Notes under the pieces: model-generated
Seen by the model: the letters and a program-made list of their open reading frames with translations, nothing else
The model's database searches: none
Told to the model about the DNA's origin: nothing
Part shown: positions 1 through 8,264 of the stretch, piece after piece
How positions within the stretch are numbered: the first letter of the stretch is position 1
Layout of the letters: every line of letters begins with the position of its first letter
Made by a program: the position numbers and the translations under genes
Assembly (NCBI GenBank): GCA_017399165.1
Contig: JAFQEF010000093.1
Span: 1-36,897 of the forward strand
Source: Akkermansia sp.
GTDB lineage: Bacteria > Verrucomicrobiota > Verrucomicrobiia > Verrucomicrobiales > Akkermansiaceae
DNA: 36,897 bases
Direction of reading: 5' to 3'

Positions 1-123
1 GTGGCAGCAATGGGGCGCAGGTGGTGGAGAATAGCATGCTCAGAACCGGCGAACATCTGCATGGATAATGCTTGGCTACGAGCAGAGGGATATATCTCTT
101 TTTATCAACTCCTCAAACGCTGA
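1..123 (+). CDS. Group II intron reverse transcriptase/maturase, C-terminal end (partial)
   Basis: The frame is open from base 1 and ends at TGA 121-123. It encodes about 40 residues that include WWRIACSEP, then NAWLRAEGYISFYQLL and a final KR. This pattern (K/R-x-W/Y-W-R-I-A, about ten residues, then N-x-x-L-x-x-x-G-Y) is how bacterial group II intron maturases end, at the tail of the endonuclease/DNA-binding region. The identification is supported independently by the domain V and VI RNA structures that follow within seven bases. Only the tail is visible, so nothing can be said about the reverse transcriptase active site. Confidence 0.75.
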   Translation: MAAMGRRWWRIACSEPANICMDNAWLRAEGYISFYQLLKR

Positions 124-129
124 TTGGAA

Positions 130-190
130 ACCGCCGTATGCCATAAATGGCACGTACGGTGGTGTGTGAGGGGGCGAAAGCCCCCTACAC
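130..190 (+). ncRNA. Group II intron domains V and VI
   Basis: Domain V is exactly 34 nt (130-163). Nine base pairs (130-138 with 155-163) are followed by a two-base CG bulge at 153-154, five more pairs (139-143 with 148-152) and a TAAA tetraloop. The catalytic triad position reads CGC (132-134) and includes the expected G-U wobble (G133 with T160). Domain VI is a seven-pair stem (169-175 with 180-186) closed by a GAAA loop. A basal GTG/CAC helix (166-168 with 188-190) leaves A187 bulged as the likely branch point. The structure was folded by eye and agrees with the group II consensus. Confidence 0.85.
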
Positions 191-204
191 GATTTTTGCC
201 TTAT

Positions 205-289
205 GTGCCGAAAATGTGGGAAAATGTGCTGAAGTTCGTGCCGAAAATGTGGAAAAATGTGTCAAAGTTCGTGCCGAAAATGTGGAAAT
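205..289 (+). repeat. 33-bp tandem repeat, about 2.6 copies
   Basis: Copies begin at 205, 238 and 271, each starting GTGCCGAAAATGTGG. The first two are full 33-bp units and the third is partial. Each unit contains a shorter internal echo (AAAATGTGG followed by AAAATGTG). The array starts about a dozen bases after the inferred intron 3' splice site. Frames across it would give a repeating VPKMWKN-type peptide, but no start or neighbouring domain suggests a real protein. Its function is unknown. Confidence 0.75.
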
Positions 290-317
290 GTCTTGATTTA
301 TATTTGAAATTGCGTGC

Positions 318-677
318 ATGGTCGATTGGTGGTTTTGCGGTTCCTACGTGGTGTGTGGGGTAGGGGCTCGGGTAGTGGGCTTTTTTGCATGGGGCATTTT
401 GTTTACAATGGGGCTTGTGGCCTTGGCGGCACCGCCTGCGGTGGTGAAAAATGAGCACTTGCGTTGGGCTGCGCCCATGCGCATACGGCGCATATTACCG
501 TTGTTCGGTTACGTAATCGGGCTTTTTGTGCCGGCAGGGGATATCCCGTTGTCTACCCCTCATGGGGATATGTTGGCTTGGCTCGGCTTTTTCTGGTTCG
601 GCGCTTTTTGTTTGGGTGTATTAGTGTTGGCGTTGCTGGGGCGCGTGCCGGAGAAATTGGTGGCACAATGCCGATAA
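318..677 (+). CDS. Small hypothetical membrane protein
   Basis: A 119-codon frame encodes two or three hydrophobic segments separated by a short basic stretch (RIRRILPLFGY). A PAGDIPLSTPHGD loop precedes the last helix. I do not recognise the family. The start is uncertain: ATG 318 gives the longest form, and ATG 408 would give a shorter protein beginning near the end of the first hydrophobic stretch. It ends just before a strong terminator, which favours a real gene. No partner gene is present and composition is biased, so it could also be the remnant of a larger membrane protein disrupted near the intron insertion. Confidence 0.4.
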   Translation: MVDWWFCGSYVVCGVGARVVGFFAWGILFTMGLVALAAPPAVVKNEHLRWAAPMRIRRILPLFGYVIGLFVPAGDIPLSTPHGDMLAWLGFFWFGAFCLGVLVLALLGRVPEKLVAQCR

Positions 678-681
678 AAAG

Positions 682-715
682 AACACCGTGCGCTGATAAA
701 TCTGCGCACGGTGTT
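682..715. terminator. Bidirectional rho-independent terminator
   Basis: A perfect 12-bp stem (682-693 with 704-715) encloses a 10-nt loop between two convergent reading frames. On the minus strand the stem is followed by CTTTTTATC, a usable U-tract for the leftward ankyrin gene ending at 751. On the plus strand only TGT follows, so it is weaker in that direction. Confidence 0.8.
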
Positions 716-750
716 TGTATCAAGAGGTGAGCTGCGTCAGCCTTGCCTCT

Positions 751-3700
751 TTACGGGTTGGCTCCGTAGTTTTTGAGCAGTGCCTGAATCTCTTTTACTT
801 TCTTGCCTCCTGCGCATTTGTAGGGGCTCATGCCTTTATCGGTCAGTTTATTGGGGTCGGCGCCGTTTTCTAACAGCCATGTTACCAATTCTACATCCCC
901 TAAACCACAGGCGTAGTGCAGGGCTGTGTTGCCCTTGGTTTCCCTTAAGGTCAGGTTAACATCTGCACCATCAAGAATCAGCGGCAGTAGCGTTAACAAT
1001 CGAGTGCGGTACAATTTGTTGGAGGAGGTAACTTTCATAGCGTCTATGCGCTCTATGATGCCTGCGAGTTCCTCTAATGCAAGGGCGTCAGCTCCCTCCT
1101 GTTCTGCCTCAATGCTCATAATGACGGCACGAATGCTGCCATCGGGGTCATTGCCGATGCAATTTGCCACAGAGGCTCCACCCTCTGTTTTGATGCTTGT
1201 ATCTGCTCCATTCTGTACCAGCCAGATAACGATATCGAGTTCTCCCAGCCCGCAAGCATTGTGAAGTGCCGTGGTGCCGTCGGCGTTTTCTATAATCGTA
1301 TTCACGCTTTCTCCGGCTGCAATGCGTGGCAGAATGTTCAGCAGACGTCTTTGATAGAGTTTTTCAACATCTGTGGAGTATTTCTTGGCTTGTAGAGCCT
1401 GTATTAAGCCGGTAAGTTCATCAGCTGCTCCTGTTCCATTCTCGGCAGAGGTGGAAGTAGCGGCAGGGCTTGTAGCTTGATCCTGTTGTTTTATAGGCTC
1501 CCCTGTTTGTGTGGAGCCTTGCGCTTTTGTTGTATCCGGGGTATAGAGCGTAATCAATTCTGCGCATTTGTTATGGCCGTTCCATATTGCAGCTTTTGCA
1601 GCCTCTTTTTGATCATTCAAGCTAAAAGCGTTGGTTTCTAAGAGCATGCGAGTGATCTCCGGGTGCCCTCTTTCTGCTGCGACTTGGAGACAGGAAACGT
1701 AAGTATCGTTTTCTAAAAGTTTGGCCTTAGTGTTGATATTAATTCCCGGTGCTTCAAGTAAGAGCTTCATACATTCTGTGTTGTCAATGCAGACTGCATA
1801 CATGAGTGGAGTAATGTTAGCTGATTTGTTGTTGCTACAAACAGCATTCACATTGATGCCGGGTGTAGCCAATAGTACTTTGAGACATTCGGCATTACCG
1901 GCCTTTGCGGCCGCATGAAGGGGTGTATAACCTATCTCATCGTTTATGTTTATCGAACAGGGGGCATTGACGTCTGCCCCGGGGAGCTCCAGTAGTTGTG
2001 CCAAAGCTTTCGCTTTTCCTTTGTTGGCAGCTAAAAAAATCAGATTGGCGTTATTTTCGTTTGTCTCTTGCGTATCAGCACCGAGTTCTGCCAAAACTTT
2101 AATGGCTTCTGCTTGGTCTGCTTCCATGGCGCGTCTCAACGGGCTTAAACCACCTGCGTCTTTTGCGTTGGGATTTGCCCCGCATTCAATGAGCACGCGT
2201 ATGGATTTTTCCTTGTTACGTGCAGCGGCGTAGGTGAGATATGAGAAATCTCCGGTAGCGGTGCCCTTAACATCCAGACCGGATTGCGCAAGTACACGGA
2301 TGGATTCCTCTGCATTGGAGCCCACGGCGCGAGTTAATGCGGTCTTACCCTCGCTGTCGGCAATATTCGCATCGGCCCCGGCCTCAAGTAAGGCTTGAAG
2401 AATCTCCGGTCTCTTGGCTCCGGAAATAAGGGCTGTATTGCCATTGGAACTTTGAGCATTGACATCAAAACCGGCCTCAATCATGGCTTTTACCAAATCA
2501 ACCGGGGCAAAGTTGGCTGCTATCATGAGCGGGGTAGAGCCGTATTTATTGGTCATCTTGCTGAGGGGGAGCATGTCAACGCCCTGAGCTTTCATGGCGT
2601 TGAATGCCTCAAGATTGCCGGAGTCTGCGATGGAGAAGAGTCGATCTGCTGCAATTTTGCCGGTGGGAATAGCCCCCAGCTCTTCCACCAAGGCCAGCAT
2701 TTCCGGGCTCTTTAAGGCGGCCAAGTCAAACACGGTTACCTTGTCTTCCCCGTTGAGGAAATAAGCATTGAAGTTTGCCTTGAGCTCGGCGAGCAGTTTC
2801 ACTAATTCGGTATTTGTTTGATTGACGGCAATCATTAAGGCGGTTGGCTCATTTTCGTCTACTCTGTAATCAACATTGCAACCGGCAGCAACGAGCGCGC
2901 GGATGAGTTCCGGCTTGTTGTTTGCTATAGCATCATATATGTAGCATCCCTCGCCGTAGGACGGGTGCGTATCCTTAATCGTCACCCCGGCGGAGGCCAA
3001 GTATTTGATGATTTCGGGGTCTCCCAGCTCGTAAGCGGCGTTCCAAGCGGTATCCTTGCCATCTGCCGCCGTTGCGTTGATATCTGCCCCGGCTTCTACC
3101 AGAGCCTTCAGCACGTCTACCGGTAAGTTGAATTTCTCGATGCGGGCTGTTCTGATGATTTCCGGGACAAACGGATACCCCGTAATTTCCATCTCGCCCT
3201 GCAAGTAGGCTTGGTATGCATTGTTGAGTTTAGCAGCTGAACCGAATCCAAAGGATTTTTCGTTGAGCTTGCCGTCTTCGTACAAGGGCTTAAGCGGGTT
3301 GGCCGGTGCCAGCAGGTAATGCAAGCCTGTCCATGTTGCTGCAATGAGTGCAATGCCGCCACCTCCGTAGATGAGTGTCTTACCGAGGTTCTTGCAGAAA
3401 AGATTGCTGCATACTTTAATGAGCCAAGCAACGAGAGCAGGGGCCTTTTCATCATCGCTTACAGGGCCGGCAGGTGCTTGCCCGTATTTGGTCTCCGTAG
3501 ATGAGGCACTCAACAGGAATATCAAGAAAATGATGGGGCCTGCTAACGGAATCAGATAAAATAAGATGGCCCATCCGCTTCGGTTGGTATCGTGCATGCG
3601 GCGAACCGATACTGCCAGTCCCGGTACTATCATCAAAATCTGGTATCCAAGCAGTAACAGGCCGAGAATTGATGCTACGATAATGCCCGGAACCCCGGTG

Positions 3701-4047
3701 CAGACAGCCAACCATACGCCCAAACCGGTAACAATTTCCAGAATCAATGTGATGATGAAATTGGCCAATGCCGTGTACCAGAACTCGGAGCGAGAGGCTC
3801 GACCGGAGAAATCCGTATAGCGGGTTAAACTCGTTTTGAATGCCAGCCACATGCTCCATTTATGCGTGGGCATAGTTATAGGTGAAGGGGCAGGCGTGGG
3901 CTGTGGCTCCTGTGGTGCAGGGGGATTTGCCGTTTGTTGTTGTGCTAGGGCTTGTGCTACTGCTGCCGCGACGATTTTTTCCATCTCCGGTGTTAGTTGC
4001 GGGGATGTCTGAGGGGCTCCGGTTGTATTATTATTGACTGAGTTCAT
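751..4047 (-). CDS. DUF805 membrane domain fused to a long ankyrin-repeat region
   Basis: The protein is 1098 aa from the preferred start at 4047; an upstream in-frame ATG at 4191 would place the likely promoter inside the gene. Residues 1-60 are polar and rich in Gln and Pro. Residues about 64-195 match DUF805, with FKTSLTRYTDFSGRASRSEFW, three to four hydrophobic helices and VRRMHDTNRSGW. A further membrane segment lies at about 226-246. The remainder consists of roughly a dozen ankyrin repeats (TPLHAAAKAGNAECLKVLL, NTALHYACGLGDVELV). The last approximately 200 residues contain two copies of one module (KLYxxRLLxxLP ... TALHxACGLG). It is probably an inner-membrane protein displaying an ankyrin interaction surface; the ligand is unknown. 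The gene is monocistronic between a predicted promoter and the terminator at 682-715. Confidence 0.9.
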   Translation of the reverse strand: MNSVNNNTTGAPQTSPQLTPEMEKIVAAAVAQALAQQQTANPPAPQEPQPTPAPSPITMPTHKWSMWLAFKTSLTRYTDFSGRASRSEFWYTALANFIITLILEIVTGLGVWLAVCTGVPGIIVASILGLLLLGYQILMIVPGLAVSVRRMHDTNRSGWAILFYLIPLAGPIIFLIFLLSASSTETKYGQAPAGPVSDDEKAPALVAWLIKVCSNLFCKNLGKTLIYGGGGIALIAATWTGLHYLLAPANPLKPLYEDGKLNEKSFGFGSAAKLNNAYQAYLQGEMEITGYPFVPEIIRTARIEKFNLPVDVLKALVEAGADINATAADGKDTAWNAAYELGDPEIIKYLASAGVTIKDTHPSYGEGCYIYDAIANNKPELIRALVAAGCNVDYRVDENEPTALMIAVNQTNTELVKLLAELKANFNAYFLNGEDKVTVFDLAALKSPEMLALVEELGAIPTGKIAADRLFSIADSGNLEAFNAMKAQGVDMLPLSKMTNKYGSTPLMIAANFAPVDLVKAMIEAGFDVNAQSSNGNTALISGAKRPEILQALLEAGADANIADSEGKTALTRAVGSNAEESIRVLAQSGLDVKGTATGDFSYLTYAAARNKEKSIRVLIECGANPNAKDAGGLSPLRRAMEADQAEAIKVLAELGADTQETNENNANLIFLAANKGKAKALAQLLELPGADVNAPCSININDEIGYTPLHAAAKAGNAECLKVLLATPGINVNAVCSNNKSANITPLMYAVCIDNTECMKLLLEAPGININTKAKLLENDTYVSCLQVAAERGHPEITRMLLETNAFSLNDQKEAAKAAIWNGHNKCAELITLYTPDTTKAQGSTQTGEPIKQQDQATSPAATSTSAENGTGAADELTGLIQALQAKKYSTDVEKLYQRRLLNILPRIAAGESVNTIIENADGTTALHNACGLGELDIVIWLVQNGADTSIKTEGGASVANCIGNDPDGSIRAVIMSIEAEQEGADALALEELAGIIERIDAMKVTSSNKLYRTRLLTLLPLILDGADVNLTLRETKGNTALHYACGLGDVELVTWLLENGADPNKLTDKGMSPYKCAGGKKVKEIQALLKNYGANP

Positions 4048-4106
4048 AGTACGCGTGGGAATAATTAATATAATTGAGATTATGGTTGCATAAATTATTG
4101 ATTTGT

Positions 4107-4135
4107 AGTATAATAAGTGTGAAAAAACAACCCAA
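4107..4135 (-). promoter_or_regulatory. Candidate promoter of the DUF805-ankyrin gene
   Basis: On the minus strand TTGGGT (4130-4135) and TATACT (4107-4112) are separated by 17 bp. The -10 is close to consensus and the -35 is weak. Transcription would begin about 50 nt before the start at 4047, which supports that start over the upstream ATG at 4191. Confidence 0.45.
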
Positions 4136-4223
4136 AACACTTCATTATGCAACCACAAAATCAGTATGCCATATTTTTTGGAGATATGCAAGATTTTTTC
4201 TCAACATCTCTCAGCAAAGGGGG

Positions 4224-4300
4224 CTGTTTCAGATTTACTATCTCAAACTCCAAAAACAGACAAAAATGCCGATGAGTTACTACCAGCAAATCTGAAACAG
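4224..4300. repeat. 13-bp perfect inverted repeat in intergenic DNA
   Basis: CTGTTTCAGATTT (4224-4236) is repeated as its exact reverse complement at 4288-4300, with 51 nt between. The GGG/CCC just outside the arms adds pairing across a one-base bulge. It sits in the divergent interval 4048-4371 between the ankyrin gene and the HIT gene. Apart from this repeat and two candidate promoters, that interval holds only short, unconvincing frames. It could be a transcript-end stem, a regulatory element or the ends of a small decayed element. Confidence 0.5.
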
Positions 4301-4332
4301 ACCCAAAAACGGGGCATCGTGCAAGAATTATG

Positions 4333-4361
4333 TTGCATAGCGGGCGTTGCTGTGTTAAATT
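4333..4361 (+). promoter_or_regulatory. Candidate promoter of the HIT-GH31-kinase-CNNM run
   Basis: TTGCAT (4333-4338) and TAAATT (4356-4361) are 17 bp apart. The predicted transcript would begin only a few bases before the ATG at 4372, so the mRNA would be leaderless or nearly so. This fits the lack of a ribosome-binding site there. Both hexamers are only moderate matches. Confidence 0.35.
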
Positions 4362-4371
4362 CGGTGCTGCA

Positions 4372-4716
4372 ATGGAGAAAACACTTTTCCAGAAAATAGC
4401 TGATAAAGAGATACCTGCCGCCATGGTGTACGAGGATGCCTTTTGCGTGGCGTTCCGGGATATTACCCCGGTGGCACCCGTGCATGTGCTGTTGGTACCG
4501 CGTAAACCCATACCGAGCATAGAGGCTGCGGCAGCAGAGGATGCCGAGCTTTTGGCCCACCTGATGCTTAAGGTGGGCGAGATAGCCCGTGCAGAGGGAC
4601 TTGCGGAGGGCGGTTTCCGCACGGTGATGAATACCGGGGCAGATGCCGGGCAAACCGTGCCGCACCTGCATATTCATATCATCGGCGGGCGGTCCATGCA
4701 GTGGCCTCCGGGTTAG
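4372..4716 (+). CDS. HIT family protein (HinT/PKCI-type nucleotide hydrolase)
   Basis: The protein is 114 aa from ATG 4372, the usual length of HinT-type proteins. An upstream in-frame ATG at 4330 would lie before the predicted promoter and is rejected. The histidine-triad motif HLHIHIIGGR is near the C-terminus with His at 98, 100 and 102. The N-terminal FQKIADKEIPAAMVYED is typical of the family. HIT proteins hydrolyse purine nucleoside phosphoramidates through a covalent nucleotidyl-histidine intermediate in the cytoplasm; the natural substrate here is unknown. The GH31 gene follows after 24 nt and is probably cotranscribed. Confidence 0.92.
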   Translation: MEKTLFQKIADKEIPAAMVYEDAFCVAFRDITPVAPVHVLLVPRKPIPSIEAAAAEDAELLAHLMLKVGEIARAEGLAEGGFRTVMNTGADAGQTVPHLHIHIIGGRSMQWPPG

Positions 4717-4740
4717 TTCCCGCAGAATCCGCATGCTGCC

Positions 4741-7107
4741 ATGGCAGAGCTCCCCTTTATCAGATACTGTGAATGGGTGGACCCCGGCACGTTGGAGCTG
4801 GAGTTCCCCACGAACCGCCTGCGTTTATATTTTACGGAGGCGGGCGTGGTGCGGTGTCGGTATGTCTCTCATGCCGTTTTTGAGAACATACCCAGCTATG
4901 GCATGGCCCCCGAGTACAAGTACCAAGAGGTAGAGTTGGAGGAGACAGAGGCGGAGGCGTATATAGAGGTGCGTACCCCGCGATTGGTGCTGCGCATACG
5001 CCGTGAGGACGGCGGGTTGGAGTTTTACGAGCGCGCAAGCGGCCGTTTATTGAGTGCCGATGCCGAGGGCATGGGTCACCGCTTGCAAGAGCGCACGGGC
5101 GATGAATTGGTGTGGGTGCTGAAACACCTGCCGGAGGAAGCTCATTTTTTTGCCTTGGGTGATAAACCCTGCGCGCTTAATTTACGCGGTCGCCGCTTTG
5201 AAATGTGGGGGGCGGACCACTATAAGTTCCACCCCGACAGCGACCCGCTGTACAAAAGTATCCCCTTCTTCCTTTGCTTGAACCAAGGTACGCAATACGG
5301 CATCTTTTTTGATAACACCATGCGCTCGTACTTTGACTTTGGTAAGGAGCGCGAGGACCGCTTGTTGTTTGGTGCAGACGGCGGGGTGATGGATTACTAT
5401 TTTATTTGCGGGCAAGACGCGCTGGATACCGTGCAAACCTACACCCGCATGACGGGTTTGCCTCCCTTGCCCCCGCTGTGGGCACTGGGCTATCACCAAA
5501 GCAAGTGGAGCTATTACCCTGAAAAGGAGGTAACAGATTTGGCGGATGAGTTCCGCAAACGTCAAATCCCTTGCGATGCGATTCATTTGGACATTCACCA
5601 CATGAAGCAGTACCAGGCCCTTACGTGGGATCGCTCTCGGTTCCCCGACCCGCCGGGTATGATTCAACGCCTGGGTGAGCAGGGCTTTAAGGTGGTGACC
5701 ATTATTGACCCCGGTATTAAGATTAACCCGGACAATTACGTGTGGCGCAGCGGGTTGGAGCGCAACGTGTTCTGCCGCCGCCACGATGGAGCCTTGCTGG
5801 AGGGCGAGGTGTGGCCGGGCTCCTGCACCTTCCCGGATTTCACGAACCCGGTTACCCGTGCTTGGTGGGCAAACTTGTTTAAACGTCAAGTGGGGGAGTA
5901 CGGTGTGCGCGGTATTTGGACGGATATGAATGAACCCGCCATTTTCCCGGACCGCACATTCCCCGATGACACCCGGCACAACTACGATGGCTTTTACTGC
6001 TCTCACCTCAAAGCACACAATATCTACGGGCAATGCATGGCAAAAGCCACGCGCCTGGGTATGGAGATAGCCGCCCCGCAGCGGCGCCCCTTTGTGCTTT
6101 CTCGTGCAGGTTTTGCCGGCTTGCAACGCTGGGCTGCCACTTGGACGGGTGATAATTACTCCGACTGGGAGAACCTCAAAATGGCCAACCTGATGGTGCA
6201 GCGTTTATCTGCCAGCGGTGTATCGTTCTGCGGGGCAGATACGGGCGGCTTTTTAGGGAGACCTACCCCCGAGCTCTTCTGCCGTTGGATGCAAATGGCT
6301 GCCTTTCACGTCTTTTTCCGCAATCATAACAATGGCGAATACGGTGGGCAAGAGCCCTGGTGTTTCGGGCCCATGGTAGAGTCCTTGGTGCGCCAAGCCA
6401 TAGGCGAGCGCTACCGTCTGCTGCCCTACCTGTACACGCAGTTTTACCGTTACTCCGTACAAGGTACACCCATTATCCGCTCTTTGGCGTTGATGTACCC
6501 GCAGAACACGGATACCTATTGGCGCAGCAGCGAGTTCTTTTTGGGGGATGCCCTTTATGTGGTGCCCGTGCATCACCCCGGGGAGGGCGGGCGTTTCCTC
6601 TATGTGCCGCCGGGACATTGGTATTCATTGTGGAACGATGCCCCCGCTCCTGTGGCCAATGCAGAGGCTTGGGTGTCTACCACCATGTCGGCCATTCCCG
6701 TATTCGTGCGTGGCGGCAGCGTAGTGCCCCGCTGGCCCGTGCAGCAATATGTGGGGGAATTACAGAATCCCCCTGTAACGCTGGATGTATGGTGGGCACC
6801 GGAGACCCGGGTGCACAGTGAATTGTATGAGGATGACGGGGATGGTTTGGCTCACCGCCTGGGCGATTACCTGCTGCACCGCTTCACCTATAGCTCTGCC
6901 GTGAAAGAGCTGAGCATCTGCCACCGAACAGAGGGTGACCTCACCCGCCGCAAGGATGCCTTTGAGCTGGCTTTGCATGCGTTGCCCCATACCGCTGCAC
7001 CCGTTGCCACGGCAGATGGTGTGGTGTTGGACGGTGCTTTTGATAATAAACATGTATACCGCGTGCAGCTGCCTGCGGCTTTCCGTAGCCTGTGTGTCAA
7101 ATTTTAA
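4741..7107 (+). CDS. Glycoside hydrolase family 31 (alpha-glucosidase-like)
   Basis: The protein is 788 aa with full GH31 architecture. It has an N-terminal beta-sandwich (about 1-240), then a TIM barrel starting near LPPLWALGYHQSKWSYY, then C-terminal beta domains. The catalytic nucleophile is D395 in GIWTDMNEP and the acid/base is D471 in WTGDN. Substrate-site residues follow in FCGADTGGFLG and FFRNHNN. There is no signal peptide, so it probably acts on imported oligosaccharides in the cytoplasm, releasing alpha-linked glucose or a related sugar from non-reducing ends. The family also includes alpha-xylosidases, so exact specificity is not decided by sequence alone. The histidine kinase gene begins 9 nt after the stop. 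Confidence 0.95.
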   Translation: MAELPFIRYCEWVDPGTLELEFPTNRLRLYFTEAGVVRCRYVSHAVFENIPSYGMAPEYKYQEVELEETEAEAYIEVRTPRLVLRIRREDGGLEFYERASGRLLSADAEGMGHRLQERTGDELVWVLKHLPEEAHFFALGDKPCALNLRGRRFEMWGADHYKFHPDSDPLYKSIPFFLCLNQGTQYGIFFDNTMRSYFDFGKEREDRLLFGADGGVMDYYFICGQDALDTVQTYTRMTGLPPLPPLWALGYHQSKWSYYPEKEVTDLADEFRKRQIPCDAIHLDIHHMKQYQALTWDRSRFPDPPGMIQRLGEQGFKVVTIIDPGIKINPDNYVWRSGLERNVFCRRHDGALLEGEVWPGSCTFPDFTNPVTRAWWANLFKRQVGEYGVRGIWTDMNEPAIFPDRTFPDDTRHNYDGFYCSHLKAHNIYGQCMAKATRLGMEIAAPQRRPFVLSRAGFAGLQRWAATWTGDNYSDWENLKMANLMVQRLSASGVSFCGADTGGFLGRPTPELFCRWMQMAAFHVFFRNHNNGEYGGQEPWCFGPMVESLVRQAIGERYRLLPYLYTQFYRYSVQGTPIIRSLALMYPQNTDTYWRSSEFFLGDALYVVPVHHPGEGGRFLYVPPGHWYSLWNDAPAPVANAEAWVSTTMSAIPVFVRGGSVVPRWPVQQYVGELQNPPVTLDVWWAPETRVHSELYEDDGDGLAHRLGDYLLHRFTYSSAVKELSICHRTEGDLTRRKDAFELALHALPHTAAPVATADGVVLDGAFDNKHVYRVQLPAAFRSLCVKF

Positions 7108-7116
7108 TGGTGCATT

Positions 7117-8256
7117 ATGAAACGAGATACGCTTGATAAAATAGTGAACCGCCTGGAGCATCTGGAAACGGATGAACTGCGGCATCTCTTCATGCGTTTG
7201 GCCTCGGAGAAAGGCTTGCTCCAGGACGTGTTTGATGCTTTGCGGGATGGTTTGGTGCTGTTTGATGCAGAGGGTAATGCGCGTTTTGCCAATAAATCTG
7301 CATGCGCTATGTTCAACCGCCCCTTGCATGAGCTTTTGCGCATGCCTTTTGATCGCTTGGTAGGCGGCACTTGCAGCTGGGTAGAGCTGTGCAGCAGCGG
7401 CGTGTCCATTACCAGAGATTTGCATGTCAATTACCCGGAGTCCCGCCATTATAATTTCCTGATGAGTCCTGTGGCAGAGGGGGCAGAGTACCTGTTACTC
7501 ATTCGTGATGATACGGAGAGTATTGCCCGCAATGAGGAGGACGCAGAGGCAGAGCAATTCAACCTGGTTACCTACATGGCCGGAGCCGTGGCACATGAAA
7601 TAGGTAACCCGCTCAACTCTTTGGGGCTTAACTTGCAGCTCATGCAGCGTAAGTTAATGAAGGCAGATGCCGACACCCGCAAAAAGTTATCCCCCTTGTT
7701 GGAATCTGCCTTGGCAGAGACCCGCCGTTTGGATACCCTGTTGCGCCAGTTCCTGCAATCCATGCGCCCCGGTAACAAGCACCGCGAGCCCGTGCAGCTT
7801 AATGAGATATTGGCTCATGTGTTGCAGGTGTTGGAGCCCGAGATGGCACCACGCGGTATTGCTGTGCAGCAATCCCTTTCTGAGGATTTGCCGGAGCTCA
7901 ATGCCGATGGAGGGCAGCTCTTTCAAGCCTTTTATAATCTCATTCGCAATGCCTTCCAATCCATACCCGGTGAGGGAGAAGGGGGTATCTATATTCAGAC
8001 GGATTTCAATGACAGCGATGTACGCGTGCTTATCGGTGATAACGGTACCGGTATTTCTCATGAGGTGATGGGTAATATGTACGAGCCGTTCCGCACCACT
8101 AAGCGCAAGGGCAACGGGTTGGGCTTGCTCATTGTGCGCCACATCATTAAAGAGCATGGCGGTACCCTCTCCCTGGCCTCTAAAGAGGGCACGGGTACCA
8201 CCGTTTCCATTACCATTCCGCGTGCAGACCGCGTGGTGCGTCTTTTGCCGTCTTAA
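7117..8256 (+). CDS. Soluble PAS-domain sensor histidine kinase, NtrB-like
   Basis: The protein is 379 aa with no membrane segment. An N-terminal helical stretch leads into a PAS-like domain (about 32-135: DALRDGLVLFDAEGNARFANKSA). The phosphoacceptor H160 is in the H-box VAHEIGNPLNSL. The HATPase domain shows the N-box NLIRNAFQSIP, the G1 box IGDNGTGIS and the G2 box GNGLGLLIVRHI. This layout resembles NtrB/AtoS-type kinases that partner with sigma-54 activators. No response regulator gene is present in the window, so the partner is encoded elsewhere. Linkage to GH31 could imply carbon-related sensing, but that is conjecture. Confidence 0.92.
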   Translation: MKRDTLDKIVNRLEHLETDELRHLFMRLASEKGLLQDVFDALRDGLVLFDAEGNARFANKSACAMFNRPLHELLRMPFDRLVGGTCSWVELCSSGVSITRDLHVNYPESRHYNFLMSPVAEGAEYLLLIRDDTESIARNEEDAEAEQFNLVTYMAGAVAHEIGNPLNSLGLNLQLMQRKLMKADADTRKKLSPLLESALAETRRLDTLLRQFLQSMRPGNKHREPVQLNEILAHVLQVLEPEMAPRGIAVQQSLSEDLPELNADGGQLFQAFYNLIRNAFQSIPGEGEGGIYIQTDFNDSDVRVLIGDNGTGISHEVMGNMYEPFRTTKRKGNGLGLLIVRHIIKEHGGTLSLASKEGTGTTVSITIPRADRVVRLLPS

Positions 8257-8264
8257 ATTTAATT

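Larger units (their letters stand above)
1..193 (+). mobile_element. Group II intron, 3' portion (5' part outside window)
   Basis: The left edge carries the last part of a group II intron in its normal order: the end of the maturase reading frame (stop at 121-123), then domain V (130-163), then domain VI (166-190). The inferred 3' splice site follows position 193, where the intron ends in AT, fitting the AY rule for group II 3' ends. The bulged A187 would be the branch point, seven nucleotides from the end counting itself. The 5' part and most of the maturase are outside the window, so whether the element is intact cannot be judged. Confidence 0.85.

Noticed and set aside
205..289. Considered as a CRISPR array
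   Set aside because: Units are contiguous with no unique spacers, and no cas genes are present. It is a plain tandem repeat.
4166..4399. Short plus-strand frame before the HIT gene
   Set aside because: It overlaps the HIT start in another frame, spans the inverted repeat and candidate promoter, and resembles no known protein.
5182..6126. Open frame of about 314 codons antisense to the GH31 gene
   Set aside because: It lies wholly inside the GH31 catalytic domain and has no domain features.
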